Below, in pieces: positions 27,004-35,923 of a stretch of DNA of 64,000 nucleotides; positions within the stretch are counted from its first letter, which is position 1; each line of letters opens with the position of its first letter. The translations under genes were made by a program, and so were the position numbers. The stretch lies in contig PAQM01000006.1 of assembly GCA_002709305.1 (NCBI GenBank), positions 1 to 64,000 on the forward strand, written 5' to 3'. The notes below the pieces were generated by a model. It made no database searches, was not told the DNA's origin, and saw nothing but the letters and a program-made list of their open reading frames with translations. The stretch is from Crocinitomicaceae bacterium (lineage in GTDB: Bacteria > Bacteroidota > Bacteroidia > Flavobacteriales_D > Crocinitomicaceae).

Positions 27004-27028
27004 AAAGGATCTAATATTTAGGTCCTTT
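27004..27028 (+). terminator. Terminator of the glucosaminidase gene
   Basis: AAAGGATCTAA pairs with TTAGGTCCTTT (11 bp with one G-T pair, 3-base loop), followed by a short T-rich stretch. Confidence 0.7.
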
Positions 27029-27092
27029 CTTGTATTGTAATGTTTGTGTGATTTTTTTTTAATATGTAATATTGTTTTGAAATGAAACTTAT

Positions 27093-28616
27093 ATGACACC
27101 TTCTGATGAATTATTTAAACTTATTAAGTGTTTGACAAAATCTGAAAAAAGATTTTTTAAGTTATTCTCATCTTTACAATCTGGTGATAAAAATTATTTA
27201 AAGATTTTTGATTATTTGGTTGGTCAAGATAAATATGATGAATACGAATTAAAAACAAAGTTTTCAAATGAAAAATTGGTTCATAATTTACCTTCAGAGA
27301 AAAATAATTTATATAAGTTAATTTTAAAAAGTTTAAGAGCTTATCATGATGGAAAATCAATAAATAGTATTCTCAAAAAGAATATTAATAATATTGAAAT
27401 TTTATATAATAAGGGTTTATATAGAGAATTTGCAAAAAAAATAAGTTATGCTAAGAAAATAGCAGAAAAAAACGAAAAATATTCTTACCAATTGGAAATA
27501 GTTAATTGGGAAAAAAAACTAGCTTATATTTCACAAAAAAAAATATTATTAAATATTGAGAAATTAATTGACTATGAGAAATATTTAATGAATCAATTAA
27601 CTGATTTATTTGATATTGATAGAATTTATTCAAAAACAAATATATTGTACTGTCAGAAAGGATTAATGCAAGATCAATCATCTTTAATAATACTTAATGA
27701 TATTGCAACTCCTGTAATTAATAATCCTGAAAAGTTTAAATTATCTAATTCTATAAGGGTACAATCAATATTTTTTTATGTAAGTGGTTTAGTTGAACTA
27801 ATAAATCAAGATTTTAAAAAAAGTTCTTTATTATTTAATAAAACAATCGATGTATTAAATAATAATGTTTCTATCAAATTAGATTCAATTGATCTATATA
27901 TAAAAACATTTTTCCAGTTATTCTGGTCATATATATATAATAGAGAATTTGAAAGGGCTAAAAGAATTATTATCAATATTAAGTCTTTGAAGAATAAAAA
28001 AGAATTGAAATTTTTAAATCTTTCTCCTAGTATATTTTATTATTCTTACAGCCAAGAAATTTTCTTATTCAATTTATATGGTAGGTTTGAAGAAAGTGTC
28101 AATTTAATTATAGAAAATGAAAAGAAGGAGTCTTTAAATTACAGTTCTGTAGATAATGAAGTTAAATTACTTATTAACTATAATAAATCATACAGCTATT
28201 TTGGAATAGGGGATTTTAAAAAATCATTGGTTTATTTAAATAATATTCTTAACAATAAACAAAAAGTTAGACAAGATATTCATGTATTGACTAGGTTGTT
28301 AAATATTATTATTCATTATGAATTAGAGAATTTTGATTTTTTACAGTATCTTATTAAATATTACATTAATTATTTCAATAAAATTGAAGAACCATATGAA
28401 ATAGTTAATATTTCAATGAAATATTTTAGAAAACTTTCAAGAATTTATAATCATTTTGATAAAATAGAAGAGTTAGAAAATTTTCGTACTGAAATTATTA
28501 AACTACCAGAAAATAACATTTTCTTGTTGAATTTTTTAAATATTGAGGCCTGGATAAATAGTAAAATTACAAACCTTAATTTTAAAAAAATAATAAAAGA
28601 GTCTATGGCTAAATAG
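27093..28616 (+). CDS. Conserved-looking all-helical protein of unknown function
   Basis: 507 residues, no signal peptide or membrane span, so cytoplasmic. It starts MTPSDELFKLIKCLTKSEKRFFKLF. The rest is predicted almost entirely helical with TPR-like helix pairs (for example QDFKKSSLLFNKTIDVLNNN, REFERAKRIIINIKSLKN, FKKSLVYLNNILNNKQKVRQD). The strong Lys/Asn/Ile bias matches the AT-rich genome. I believe similar proteins of about 500 residues occur across Bacteroidota, but I cannot name a family. It lies 67 bases upstream of proS on the same strand, with a separate -7 box for proS, so co-transcription is uncertain. Confidence 0.75.
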   Translation: MTPSDELFKLIKCLTKSEKRFFKLFSSLQSGDKNYLKIFDYLVGQDKYDEYELKTKFSNEKLVHNLPSEKNNLYKLILKSLRAYHDGKSINSILKKNINNIEILYNKGLYREFAKKISYAKKIAEKNEKYSYQLEIVNWEKKLAYISQKKILLNIEKLIDYEKYLMNQLTDLFDIDRIYSKTNILYCQKGLMQDQSSLIILNDIATPVINNPEKFKLSNSIRVQSIFFYVSGLVELINQDFKKSSLLFNKTIDVLNNNVSIKLDSIDLYIKTFFQLFWSYIYNREFERAKRIIINIKSLKNKKELKFLNLSPSIFYYSYSQEIFLFNLYGRFEESVNLIIENEKKESLNYSSVDNEVKLLINYNKSYSYFGIGDFKKSLVYLNNILNNKQKVRQDIHVLTRLLNIIIHYELENFDFLQYLIKYYINYFNKIEEPYEIVNISMKYFRKLSRIYNHFDKIEELENFRTEIIKLPENNIFLLNFLNIEAWINSKITNLNFKKIIKESMAK

Positions 28617-28642
28617 TTTTTTCTTTAAGTGATTGAATTTTC

Positions 28643-28650
28643 TATTTTTG
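28643..28650 (+). promoter_or_regulatory. -7 box for proS
   Basis: TATTTTTG fits TAnnTTTG, 33 bases before the proS ATG. The -33 element is not convincing. Confidence 0.4.
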
Positions 28651-28683
28651 CAGATAATAAGTTATTATTGAATTAATTTAAAT

Positions 28684-30162
28684 ATGGGTAAAAAGTACAC
28701 AAAAAGATCTGAAGATTATTCAAAATGGTATAATGAAACTATAAATCGTGCTAATTTGGCTGAAAACTCTGGTGTTCGTGGTTGTATGGTTATTAAGCCT
28801 TATGGATTTGCTATATGGGAAAAGATTCAGAATCAATTAGACGTCATGTTTAAAGAAACAGGTCATCAAAATGCTTATTTTCCTTTATTTGTTCCGAAGA
28901 GTCTTTTCGAGGCGGAGGAAAAAAATGCTGAAGGTTTTGCTAAAGAATGTGCTGTTGTAACTCATCATCGTTTAATGACAGACCCTAATAATTCTAATAA
29001 ATTAATTGTTGATCCAAATGCAAAACTCGAGGAAGAATTAATTGTGAGACCTACATCAGAAGCTATAATTTGGAATACATATAAAGGATGGATACAATCA
29101 TATAGAGATTTACCCATTTTAATAAATCAATGGGCTAATGTTGTTAGGTGGGAAATGAGGACAAGATTATTCTTAAGAACTGCTGAGTTTTTATGGCAAG
29201 AGGGTCATACAGCTCATTCAACTTCTGAAGAAGCTAAATTGGAAACAATTAAAATGAATGATATATATGCTAAATTTGCAGAGGATTATATGGCAATGCC
29301 AGTTATAAAAGGCTTTAAAACAGCAAGTGAACGATTTGCTGGAGCTGAAGAAACTTATTGTATTGAAGCAATGATGCAAGATGGTAAAGCATTACAAGCC
29401 GGCACATCTCATTTTTTAGGACAAAATTTTGCTAAAGCTTTTGATGTAAAATTTACTGATAAAGATGGTAATCAAGACTATGTATGGGCTACTTCTTGGG
29501 GTGTTTCAACTCGCTTAATGGGAGCATTAATTATGACTCACTCGGATGATGAAGGTTTGGTTTTACCTCCTGCTTTAGCTCCCATACAAGTTGTAGCTAT
29601 TCCAATTTGTAACTCAAAAGAGGATTTGATAGAAATTAGTAAAAAAATAAAAGAATTAGAACAGAAATTAAAGCTAAAAGGTATCTCATTTAAATTTGAT
29701 GATGATATGAATCATAGACCAGGTTGGAAGTTCGCTGAATATGAAGCAAAAGGTATTCCTATTCGTTTAGCAATAGGAATGAGAGATTTAAAAAATGAAA
29801 GTATTGAAGTTGCTCGACGTGATGAAAAAACAAAAGAAATAGTAGAATTTAAGAATGTTGATTTGTATATAGAAAATCTTTTAGACAATATTCAAAAAAA
29901 TCTTTATTTGAAAGCTAAAAAATATAGAGAATCGAAAACTCAATATGTTGATTCATATGATGAATTTAAAAAGAAAATAGATAAAGAAGGAGGCTTTTTG
30001 TTGGCTCATTGGGACGGTAGTAAAGAAACAGAACAAAAAATAAAAGATGAAACTAAAGCTACAATCAGGTGCATTCCTTTAAATAGAGCAGAAGAACCAG
30101 GTTATTGTATGGTTACAGGTGCTAAATCATTAGGTCGCGTAGTTTTTTCTAAATCTTATTAA
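28684..30162 (+). CDS. proS: Prolyl-tRNA synthetase, archaeal/eukaryotic-type
   Basis: Charges tRNA-Pro. The 492-residue class II enzyme has motif 2 ([24 protein letters not shown]), motif 3 ([14 protein letters not shown]) and a C-terminal zinc-type extension ending in the characteristic aromatic residue (VVFSKSY). The short form without the bacterial editing insertion, and the N-terminus [21 protein letters not shown], mark the archaeal/eukaryotic type that is usual in Bacteroidota. Followed after 1 base by the unknown gene at 30164, which suggests translational coupling. Confidence 0.96.
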   Translation: MGKKYTKRSEDYSKWYNETINRANLAENSGVRGCMVIKPYGFAIWEKIQNQLDVMFKETGHQNAYFPLFVPKSLFEAEEKNAEGFAKECAVVTHHRLMTDPNNSNKLIVDPNAKLEEELIVRPTSEAIIWNTYKGWIQSYRDLPILINQWANVVRWEMRTRLFLRTAEFLWQEGHTAHSTSEEAKLETIKMNDIYAKFAEDYMAMPVIKGFKTASERFAGAEETYCIEAMMQDGKALQAGTSHFLGQNFAKAFDVKFTDKDGNQDYVWATSWGVSTRLMGALIMTHSDDEGLVLPPALAPIQVVAIPICNSKEDLIEISKKIKELEQKLKLKGISFKFDDDMNHRPGWKFAEYEAKGIPIRLAIGMRDLKNESIEVARRDEKTKEIVEFKNVDLYIENLLDNIQKNLYLKAKKYRESKTQYVDSYDEFKKKIDKEGGFLLAHWDGSKETEQKIKDETKATIRCIPLNRAEEPGYCMVTGAKSLGRVVFSKSY

Positions 30163-30163
30163 A

Positions 30164-30850
30164 ATGAAACCTAAAGAAAATAGAGAAAATATTATTGATG
30201 TTTTAATTAATAAAGCAGCTATGAAACAAGACATAGCTGATTATTCCAAGGAAGTATTTCTTTCTTTTAAACGTATTATACAAGATGAAATCATCGAATT
30301 ACAGAAAGAAATAAATGATAAACGTATAAGATTGAGGTTTGAAGAACAAGGATCATATGAATTTAGATTATTTATTGGTAGTGACCTTATTGTTTTTCAG
30401 TTACACACAAATATTTTTAGACTTCCAGATCATAACCCATTATGGAAAGATAAATATCTTTCTTCTAATCCAGCTAATGGATATTTTGGAATAATTAATA
30501 TTTATAATTTTCTTGCTGAATCATATGAAAAAAATCGTTTTAATGACATTGGATATTTAATTGGAAGGGTGTTCATGAATCACGAAAATCATTTTATGCT
30601 TGATGGACAAGGTGAACTAGGTGCTAAATTTAGAGATCTTAAAAATAATTTAATTTCAGATGATATAATTCGTCAAATAGTACAAAAAACAATTATATAT
30701 GCAATTGATTTTGATTTGATTACTCCACCGTATGAGATAATTAAAGAAGTTTCTCTTGGTCAGATTAAAGCAATTAGTTCTGATCTTCAATTATCTACTG
30801 GCAAATCTATGGGGTTTAAGTTTAGTAATCAAGATTCAGAAATAGTCTAA
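30164..30850 (+). CDS. Unknown cytoplasmic protein coupled to proS
   Basis: 228 residues, no signal peptide or membrane segment. Features that stand out are an acidic-basic N-terminal helix, a beta-rich middle with SDLIVFQLHTNIFRLP and WKDKYLSS, and GRVFMNHENHFMLDGQGELG near 140. I do not recognise the family. The start codon lies 1 base after the proS stop, so it is very likely in the same transcript and translated by reinitiation. A role with proline tRNA charging or translation is an untested guess based on position only. Confidence 0.7.
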   Translation: MKPKENRENIIDVLINKAAMKQDIADYSKEVFLSFKRIIQDEIIELQKEINDKRIRLRFEEQGSYEFRLFIGSDLIVFQLHTNIFRLPDHNPLWKDKYLSSNPANGYFGIINIYNFLAESYEKNRFNDIGYLIGRVFMNHENHFMLDGQGELGAKFRDLKNNLISDDIIRQIVQKTIIYAIDFDLITPPYEIIKEVSLGQIKAISSDLQLSTGKSMGFKFSNQDSEIV

Positions 30851-30865
30851 AAAAAACTTATTTTC

Positions 30866-30896
30866 TTTGTATTTAAAGAATATCAATTTATATTTG
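30866..30896 (+). promoter_or_regulatory. Complete Bacteroidetes promoter before tRNA-Glu
   Basis: TTTG (30866-30869), exactly 19 bases, then TATATTTG (30889-30896) match the TTTG-N19-TAnnTTTG consensus. Transcription would start about 100 bases before tRNA-Glu and may continue into rpsT. Confidence 0.75.
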
Positions 30897-31003
30897 CAAC
30901 CCAAAATGTGAAATAATACTATGAGAATGTATTAAAATAATTCTTATTTTCTTTTGCATTGGTTTATATAAGGGTAGTGACACTAATTGTTGTATAGATT
31001 TTT

Positions 31004-31075
31004 GGCCCATTCGTCTAGTGGTTAGGACGCCAGGTTTTCATCCTGGAAACAGGAGTTCGATTCTCCTATGGGCTA
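31004..31075 (+). tRNA. tRNA-Glu (anticodon TTC)
   Basis: A complete cloverleaf: acceptor GGCCCAT pairs with ATGGGCT (first pair G-U), D arm, anticodon stem CCAGG/CCTGG with loop TTTTCAT giving anticodon TTC, and T arm AGGAG-TTCGATT-CTCCT. Discriminator A is at 31075. No CCA is encoded. It lies 25 bases upstream of rpsT on the same strand. Confidence 0.97.
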
Positions 31076-31100
31076 CATTGAATAAAATAAATTAAATAAT

Positions 31101-31352
31101 ATGGCGAATCATAAGTCAGCAATAAAGAGGATTAGATCTAACGAGTCGAAAAGACTTCGTAATAAATATCAGCATAAAACTGCTCGTAATGCAGTTCGTG
31201 CTCTTAGAGAAACTGCTAATAAAAAAGAAGCTAATAAGAAACTTCCATTAGTTTTTGCAATGTTAGATAAATTAGTAAAGAAAAATATTATTCATAAGAA
31301 TAAAGCTGCAAATATTAAATCAAGCCTTCAATTAAAGGTTAATAGTTTGTAA
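31101..31352 (+). CDS. rpsT: 30S ribosomal protein S20
   Basis: Primary 16S rRNA-binding protein of the small subunit. The 83 residues are highly basic and all-helical, starting MANHKSAIKRIRSNESKRLRNK and ending with HKNKAANIKSSL, both family hallmarks. Normal length. It is downstream of tRNA-Glu, probably on the same transcript, and is followed by a strong terminator. Confidence 0.97.
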   Translation: MANHKSAIKRIRSNESKRLRNKYQHKTARNAVRALRETANKKEANKKLPLVFAMLDKLVKKNIIHKNKAANIKSSLQLKVNSL

Positions 31353-31377
31353 ATTAATTTTTTTAAATGAATTTTTA

Positions 31378-31402
31378 GGGGGCGATGCCCCCTTTTTTTT
31401 TT
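31378..31402 (+). terminator. Strong terminator after rpsT
   Basis: GGGGGC and GCCCCC pair around the loop GAT and are followed by ten T. It is the clearest rho-independent terminator in the window. Confidence 0.95.
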
Positions 31403-31430
31403 AAATTTATTTCATTATCTAACATTTAAA

Positions 31431-33167
31431 ATGAAATTTTTAGTTAGCTTTTTATTTATCTTAATTTCCAATATAGCTTTCCTTCAAGTTTTTCAGAATA
31501 TTGATACAATGTCCTATTTTGATAGAATTAATGGATCTATTGATTCAATAGATGTAAATAGTGGAAATTTACCTTCAACTTTTGATGGTGGTATACCAAT
31601 ATATACTTCAGATGGTGTTACTTCTTTAGATTTATTGAGATCAGTTATGCAAACTAATTTTCAAAATTCACATGAATATTCAAATATTAAGTATTCAGCT
31701 TTACCACATTTAGGATTTGCATACTCATTTGGAGGCCAGGGAGCTCAATTTATTCAAGCAAAATATAATCAGGCATTTACAGATAATTTTTTTATAGATA
31801 TTGATTACGTAAAGTCTAGTGGAAATGGTGTTATAAGAGGTTCAGATTTTTATCTTAATGATTTTGGTGTTCAAATGTTTCGTTTTGGAAAAAAATATTC
31901 AATGAATTTAAAAGGTGCATTTCAACTTAATAAAGTTTCTCATTCAGGAGGTTTAATAAATATAGATTCAACCATTCAACAGTTTGGTTTACAATTTCCT
32001 GATGTAAAAAAAAATGCTAACAGTAAGAATAAAATTGGAGAAATTCATCAGGAAAATTATTTTAATTTTAGATCTGATTCAATAAATAAAATTGGATTAA
32101 AATCCTTTCATAAATATACCGTTAATAATAGATTTTTTGAAGAGTATTCAGATACTTTATCACAGTTATATTCAACAATAAATATTGATTCAAACTCAAC
32201 AAGAGATCAGTATAAATTAGCATCAATATCAAATGGTATTGGTTTTTTTATTTCATCTAAAAAATTCTCTTTTGATGCTTTAGTATATCATAAATATTGG
32301 GGTTTTCAAAATTTAGGAAATCATATTGATACTTCAGAGATTAATTTTGTCTCTAATGTTTCCTTGAAGAGAAAAAAATTCATTATTAAAAACAAGTTTA
32401 ATATAAATATTATTGGTGCTGCAAATGAATTTGAAAACAAGTTAATTAGTCAATATCAAGCTAAAAAAATAAATTTCTATACACGATGTTTTATTGAAAC
32501 TAAAACACAATCACCATTTCAAAGAAGTTATTTTGGTAATAATGTTTCTTATTCATTTACTAACTTAAATAAGCAAACATTAATGGGTGTTGACTCAGAA
32601 ATAAATTTTAATTTCTTAGAAACATTAAAAAATAAATATAGTATTGGTTTTGATGTTAAATTAATTTCTATTAGAAATCCGTTTTTATATAATGGTTCAG
32701 ATTGGTTTAATGACTCTTTAAATTTTAATTTTGGATCATTTTCTATAAGTGGTGGATTTAAATTTGGTCTGTTACACATCAATCCAAGAATTATATATTC
32801 TATCTCTAAAAATGGTCATCTTCCTAATATTCAATGTTTAGGTAGAATTTATATTAAAGGGTATGTGTTTAAAGCAAAAAAACTCGAGGCCTTAATAGGT
32901 TTTGATGCTTCTTATGTTTCATCATTCCGTCTTAGATTATATATGCCATATATGGATACATATGATTGGAATATAGATCAGATTAACACAAACCCTTTAA
33001 GTAATTTTCATGCTTTTCTTTCATTAGGGATTTCTGAGTTTCGTTTTTTTATACGTTATGAAAATATTGGATATTTTTTTAATAATCCTTTACGACAAGA
33101 ATTAGTAAATTATCCAATTGCAGGAAATAGAATTAGAGTAGGAATTACATGGGATTTCTTTAATTAA
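31431..33167 (+). CDS. Putative outer-membrane porin (Porin_10-like)
   Basis: 578 residues with a signal peptide (cleavage near AFLQ at about 19). The rest shows alternating polar and hydrophobic beta-strands with many aromatic girdle residues and ends in RVGITWDFFN, a terminal aromatic typical of outer-membrane barrels. The N-terminal part with GGIPIYTSDG and HLGFAYSFGGQGAQFIQAKYNQAF resembles the putative porin family common in Bacteroidota (PF14121 in my recollection). Substrate unknown. It stands alone between terminator-bounded rpsT and the fabG promoter. Confidence 0.7.
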   Translation: MKFLVSFLFILISNIAFLQVFQNIDTMSYFDRINGSIDSIDVNSGNLPSTFDGGIPIYTSDGVTSLDLLRSVMQTNFQNSHEYSNIKYSALPHLGFAYSFGGQGAQFIQAKYNQAFTDNFFIDIDYVKSSGNGVIRGSDFYLNDFGVQMFRFGKKYSMNLKGAFQLNKVSHSGGLINIDSTIQQFGLQFPDVKKNANSKNKIGEIHQENYFNFRSDSINKIGLKSFHKYTVNNRFFEEYSDTLSQLYSTINIDSNSTRDQYKLASISNGIGFFISSKKFSFDALVYHKYWGFQNLGNHIDTSEINFVSNVSLKRKKFIIKNKFNINIIGAANEFENKLISQYQAKKINFYTRCFIETKTQSPFQRSYFGNNVSYSFTNLNKQTLMGVDSEINFNFLETLKNKYSIGFDVKLISIRNPFLYNGSDWFNDSLNFNFGSFSISGGFKFGLLHINPRIIYSISKNGHLPNIQCLGRIYIKGYVFKAKKLEALIGFDASYVSSFRLRLYMPYMDTYDWNIDQINTNPLSNFHAFLSLGISEFRFFIRYENIGYFFNNPLRQELVNYPIAGNRIRVGITWDFFN

Positions 33168-33220
33168 GTTACATATTGTAATTTATATCATATTCAAATA
33201 TCAATTTTATCGCCTTTCAC

Positions 33221-33228
33221 TATATTTG
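33221..33228 (+). promoter_or_regulatory. -7 box for fabG
   Basis: TATATTTG fits TAnnTTTG, only 12 bases before the ATG, which implies a very short leader. No TTTG at the -33 distance. Confidence 0.5.
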
Positions 33229-33240
33229 TAAAAAAAAATA

Positions 33241-33987
33241 ATGAAATTATTAGAAGGTAAAGTTGTTTTAATTACAGGTGCTTCAAGAGGGATTGGTAAA
33301 TCGATCGCTGAAGAATGTATCATTCATGGTGCTAAGGTTGCATTTACATACCTTTCATCAGTTGAAAAGGCAAAAGCCTTAGAAAATGAATTAAATAGTT
33401 TAGGTGGATTGTCAAAATCTTTTAAATCAGATGCTTCTAATTTTGATGAAGCTGAGAAATTAGTAGACCAAGTAATTAATGAATTCGGAAATATTGATGT
33501 TTTAGTTAATAATGCAGGGATAACAAGAGATACTTTGTTGATGAGGATGACTGAATCACAATGGGATGAAGTAATTAATACAAATTTAAAATCTGTATTT
33601 AATTTAACTAAAGCTGTTCAACGTCCTATGTTAAAGGCAAGAAAAGGATCAATTATCAATATGTCTTCCGTTGTTGGCATTAGTGGAAATTCTGGTCAAT
33701 CAAATTATGCTGCATCTAAGGCTGGACTAATTGGTTTTACAAAATCAATAGCTCAGGAACTTGGTTCAAGAAATATACGTTGTAATGCCATAGCACCTGG
33801 TTTTATTGAAACTGAAATGACTGCTTCTTTGGATGAAAAGGTTGTTGAACAATGGCGTAATAATATTCCTTTAAAAAGGGGAGGAGATCCTAAGGATGTT
33901 GCTAATTTAACGGTCTTTTTAGCATCAGATTTATCAAATTACATTTCAGGTCAAACAATTAATGTTTGTGGGGGAATGTTAATGTAA
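33241..33987 (+). CDS. fabG: 3-oxoacyl-[ACP] reductase
   Basis: Reduces 3-ketoacyl-ACP with NADPH in fatty-acid elongation. The 248-residue SDR protein has the nucleotide-binding GASRGIG at 13-19, NNAG at 90-93 and the catalytic Ser143, Tyr156 and Lys160 (SNYAASK). The C-terminal ISGQTINVCGGMLM is a FabG hallmark. No other fatty-acid synthesis gene is adjacent; hemB follows after 3 bases, suggesting co-transcription. Another SDR function cannot be fully excluded. Confidence 0.88.
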   Translation: MKLLEGKVVLITGASRGIGKSIAEECIIHGAKVAFTYLSSVEKAKALENELNSLGGLSKSFKSDASNFDEAEKLVDQVINEFGNIDVLVNNAGITRDTLLMRMTESQWDEVINTNLKSVFNLTKAVQRPMLKARKGSIINMSSVVGISGNSGQSNYAASKAGLIGFTKSIAQELGSRNIRCNAIAPGFIETEMTASLDEKVVEQWRNNIPLKRGGDPKDVANLTVFLASDLSNYISGQTINVCGGMLM

Positions 33988-33990
33988 AAT

Positions 33991-34962
33991 ATGAATATTA
34001 GGCCAAGAAGAAATAGAAAAAATAGTACAATCAGATCTATGATTGAAGAGACAAGGTTAAGTGTAGATAACTTAATCTATCCTGTTTTTGTTGAAGACGG
34101 CAAGAATATTAAAAAAGAGTTAAAATCCTTGCCAAATCAGTTCTCATGGTCTCTCGATAAGTTATTAAATGAAATTGAATATTGCATATCAATTGGAATC
34201 AAATCATTTGTTCTTTTTCCTGTTATAAATAATCAATTTAAAGACTCTAAAGCTTCTTATAGCTATTCAGATGATAATTTTTATTTAAATGTAATACGTG
34301 TCATTAAAGATACCTTTCCAAACACTTGTTTAATAAGTGATGTAGCTATGGATCCCTATTCATCAGATGGTCACGATGGTATTTATACAAATGGTTTAAT
34401 TCATAACGATGAAACACTCCCTATATTAGGTAAGATGGCTCTTGCGCAAGCGCAAGCTGGCATTGATATTGTCGGACCAAGCGACATGATGGATGGAAGA
34501 GTAGGTTATATCCGTGAAATATTAGATAAAAACAATTTTTCAGATGTTAGTATAATGTCTTATACAGCAAAGTATAGTAGTTCATTTTATGGTCCATTTA
34601 GAGATGTTTTAAAATCTAATCCTAAACATGGCGATAAAAAAGAATATCAAATGAATCCGTCTAATAAACGTGAAGCATTATTAGAAGCTGATTTAGATTT
34701 TGAAGAAGGGGCTGATTTTTTGATGGTTAAACCTGCCTTATGTTATTTAGATATTATTCATCTTTTGAAAGAAAATTTCAATATTCCTATTACTGCATAT
34801 AATGTAAGTGGTGAGTATGTTATGACATATATAGCGAGTAAACATGGATATTTAGATTATAATTCTGCAATGAGTGAAATACTTATAAGTATAAGAAGAG
34901 CAGGTGCTGATGCTATTCTATCTTATTTTGCTAAGGATTTTGCTAATTTAATAAGTAAATAA
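33991..34962 (+). CDS. hemB: Delta-aminolevulinic acid dehydratase (porphobilinogen synthase)
   Basis: Condenses two 5-aminolevulinates to porphobilinogen for haem. The 323-residue protein has the two Schiff-base lysines, K194 (SYTAKYSS) and K247 (MVKPALCYLD), at nearly the E. coli positions. In the metal loop at 117-130 (DVAMDPYSSDGHDG) the zinc-binding cysteines are replaced by Ala/Asp residues, as in the magnesium-dependent type of Pseudomonas. It starts 3 bases after fabG and is followed after 19 bases by the M50 protease gene. Confidence 0.96.
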   Translation: MNIRPRRNRKNSTIRSMIEETRLSVDNLIYPVFVEDGKNIKKELKSLPNQFSWSLDKLLNEIEYCISIGIKSFVLFPVINNQFKDSKASYSYSDDNFYLNVIRVIKDTFPNTCLISDVAMDPYSSDGHDGIYTNGLIHNDETLPILGKMALAQAQAGIDIVGPSDMMDGRVGYIREILDKNNFSDVSIMSYTAKYSSSFYGPFRDVLKSNPKHGDKKEYQMNPSNKREALLEADLDFEEGADFLMVKPALCYLDIIHLLKENFNIPITAYNVSGEYVMTYIASKHGYLDYNSAMSEILISIRRAGADAILSYFAKDFANLISK

Positions 34963-34981
34963 TTTTCTTTTAAATTGATCA

Positions 34982-35923
34982 ATGGAAGATTATAATTTCA
35001 ATCAACAAAAACCAGATTTAATTGATGAAAAGCAAAATAATGGACTATCATTGACTATATTTTCAATGACTCTATTTATTTTGTTTTTTATTGTAATAAT
35101 TGATAATGATATAAGTTTTGTCATGTCGATTTTAATTGTTTTAATAATACATGAATTAGGTCATTTTATTGCAATGAAACTTTTTAAATATGAAAATGTA
35201 AAAATGCTATTTATCCCTTTAATGGGAGCTTTTGTTAAGGGGTCTAGGAAGAAGTATTCACAAAAACAAAGTTTTATTGTAGCCATTTCAGGTCCTTTTC
35301 CAGGAATAGTTATTGGAATAATTCTTATGCTTTATGGCTCACAGATTCAATCATCTATTTTACTTGATTTGGGTATATTATTTTTGATATTAAATATTAT
35401 AAATATCCTACCCTTAGATCCTCTTGATGGGGGACAAATGTTTAAATTATTTGTTAGAAAAAAACATGAATTATTCTTACTCATTTTTTCCTTTATTTCA
35501 TCAATTTTTTTGATTTTATTTGGTTTTATACTTAACAATTATATCATAATGATTTTTGGTTTTTTAATCGGTTTCAAAGTTCGTTCGATGCAAAAAAGAT
35601 ATCAAATTCATAAACAACTTAAAGATTTGAATGTTAATTATGTTACAACATATAATTCATTAAATTATTCGGATTTTTTAAAAATTAAGTGTGTTCTAAT
35701 TGAAAATACGCCATCTCTAAAAAAGTATATTAATTTATTAACAGAAGATCAAATTGATCATATAATTGCAAATCAGGTAAACAATGTGTTGGACGTTCCT
35801 ATTAAAATTGATACATCTTCTTTGTTTAAATTTATTATTCTTATTACATGGATATTACTATTAGTTTCTCCATTTCTATTATTTATTTCTCTTGATTTAG
35901 AATGGTATTTTAGTCTAGTTTAA
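34982..35923 (+). CDS. Site-2-type membrane metalloprotease (M50 family)
   Basis: 313 residues with about six hydrophobic segments. The zinc site HELGH is at 57-61 inside a span, and the second ligand motif NILPLDPLDGG at 141-151 gives Asp149, the paired features of S2P/M50 proteases. The N-terminal 20 residues and a long C-terminal cytoplasmic or lumenal region (230-290) lack a PDZ or CBS domain. Such enzymes release membrane-bound regulators or clear signal peptides; the substrate is unknown. Its 3' end overlaps the convergent GT39 gene by 4 bases. Confidence 0.85.
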   Translation: MEDYNFNQQKPDLIDEKQNNGLSLTIFSMTLFILFFIVIIDNDISFVMSILIVLIIHELGHFIAMKLFKYENVKMLFIPLMGAFVKGSRKKYSQKQSFIVAISGPFPGIVIGIILMLYGSQIQSSILLDLGILFLILNIINILPLDPLDGGQMFKLFVRKKHELFLLIFSFISSIFLILFGFILNNYIIMIFGFLIGFKVRSMQKRYQIHKQLKDLNVNYVTTYNSLNYSDFLKIKCVLIENTPSLKKYINLLTEDQIDHIIANQVNNVLDVPIKIDTSSLFKFIILITWILLLVSPFLLFISLDLEWYFSLV

